A stretch of 36,590 nt of DNA. Source: Methanobacterium sp. (lineage in GTDB: Archaea; Methanobacteriota; Methanobacteria; Methanobacteriales; Methanobacteriaceae). The DNA lies in the NCBI GenBank assembly GCA_003158115.1, contig PMGM01000031.1, positions 1 to 36,590 on the forward strand. Reading direction: 5' to 3'. Below the pieces are notes generated by a model, which was not told the origin of the DNA, searched no databases, and was given only the letters and a program-made list of their open reading frames with translations. Each line of letters opens with the position of its first letter. Position 1 is the stretch's first letter. Shown here piece after piece: positions 36,288 through 36,590 of the stretch. The position numbers and the translations under genes were made by a program.

Positions 36288-36590
36288 ATGAAACAACGTT
36301 AAACTCAAAAATCTTAATTGTTGAAGATGATAATTTAATAGCAAAAGATTTAGAACAAATATTAAAAAATTTAGGGTATAATATGCTTGCAATTGTTTCA
36401 AATGGAAAAGATGCATAAAAATAATAGAAGAAAAGAAACCCGATCTAATCTTAATGGATATAGTATTGAAAGAGAATTAGATGGGATACAAACCCTCAAA
36501 TAATAAAAGATAACTAAATATACCATTCATTTACTTAAAAGCTTACTATGACAATGAAATATTAGAAAAAGCTCAAAAAACACAACCAGC
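36288..36590 (+). pseudogene. Receiver-domain protein with multiple frameshifts, cut by the window edge
   Basis: The pieces read SKILIVEDDNLIAKDLEQIL and GYNMLAIVSNGKDA, then KIIEEKKPDLILMDIV, then DGI, then IPFIYLKAYYDNEILEKAQK. They are clearly related to the receivers at 3.7 and 30.4 kb. At least four to five single-base deletions (near 36300, 36414, 36473, around 36496-36500 and 36513) are needed to join them. The aspartate region LMDI survives, but the conserved threonine of YLTAY is a lysine. Either a pseudogene or poor sequence at a contig end; the 3' end is outside the window. Confidence 0.7.

Noticed and set aside
1..36590. CRISPR arrays, rRNA and tRNA genes
   Set aside because: I found no evenly spaced repeats and no GC-rich cloverleaf or rRNA-like islands on reading either strand.

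Overview
The window is AT-rich archaeal DNA, most likely from a Methanobacterium-like methanogen (Methanobacteriales). The evidence is the gene content: NucS mismatch endonuclease, an Lhr-type helicase beside a TIGR00024-type phosphoesterase, a DUF2284 protein, an MTH538/ThsB-type TIR-like protein, a P. furiosus-type ferredoxin, several HisKA_2 histidine kinases with multiple PAS domains, and GGTGAT-like ribosome binding sites. No rRNA, tRNA or CRISPR array was seen. The taxonomic placement is an inference from families, not from a marker gene.

Layout. 1-1.9 kb: the 3' part of acetyl-CoA synthetase and an AceTr/SatP acetate transporter (acetate assimilation), followed by a 65-nt hairpin with a kink-turn signature. 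2.2-5.3 kb: two abutting REC-containing histidine kinases. 5.4-8.4 kb (minus): a GMC-type FAD oxidoreductase with a four-Cys motif, a small membrane protein, and a cobalamin-binding protein carrying the Wx9EH and ExHxxG motifs of CarH-type B12 photoreceptors. 8.7-13.5 kb: nucS, then four broken genes (a NitT/TauT-type binding protein, an MFS C-terminal remnant, an MFS exporter, a PPP-like phosphatase). 13.7-16.6 kb (minus): VWA/CoxE-like protein, MoxR AAA+ ATPase, TIR-like protein and ferredoxin. 17-21 kb: a broken CatB-like acetyltransferase, a nitrilase-family amidase, a small conserved protein, a HEAT-repeat protein and a DUF2284 protein. 21.2-24.6 kb: phosphoesterase and Lhr helicase, probably one operon. 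24.8-26.2 kb: a small secreted protein and an ArsR-like regulator/membrane protein pair. 26.9-31.1 kb: a six-PAS sensor with no kinase, then a compact cassette of a ribbon-helix-helix-like protein, a 108-aa protein, and a response regulator whose output domain is homologous to that 108-aa protein. 31.2-36.6 kb: a dead amino-acid permease, a CHASE4 histidine kinase, a dead integrase, an orphan ORF and a badly frameshifted receiver at the window edge.

The dominant theme is signal transduction: three intact HisKA_2 kinases, one kinase-less PAS array, one intact response regulator and one broken receiver. The kinases and receivers look like local paralogues. A second theme is decay. Eight genes or gene fragments are interrupted, mostly by single-base deletions in short homopolymers, while the longest frames (2.1-2.7 kb) are intact. 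This favours true pseudogenes in a relaxed accessory region, although sequencing error cannot be excluded from the sequence alone.

Best candidates for something undescribed are the RHH / 108-aa / REC-output cassette (29.9-31.1 kb), the CarH-like B12 light-sensor protein without a DNA-binding domain (7.3-8.4 kb), and the kink-turn RNA (1,991-2,055).
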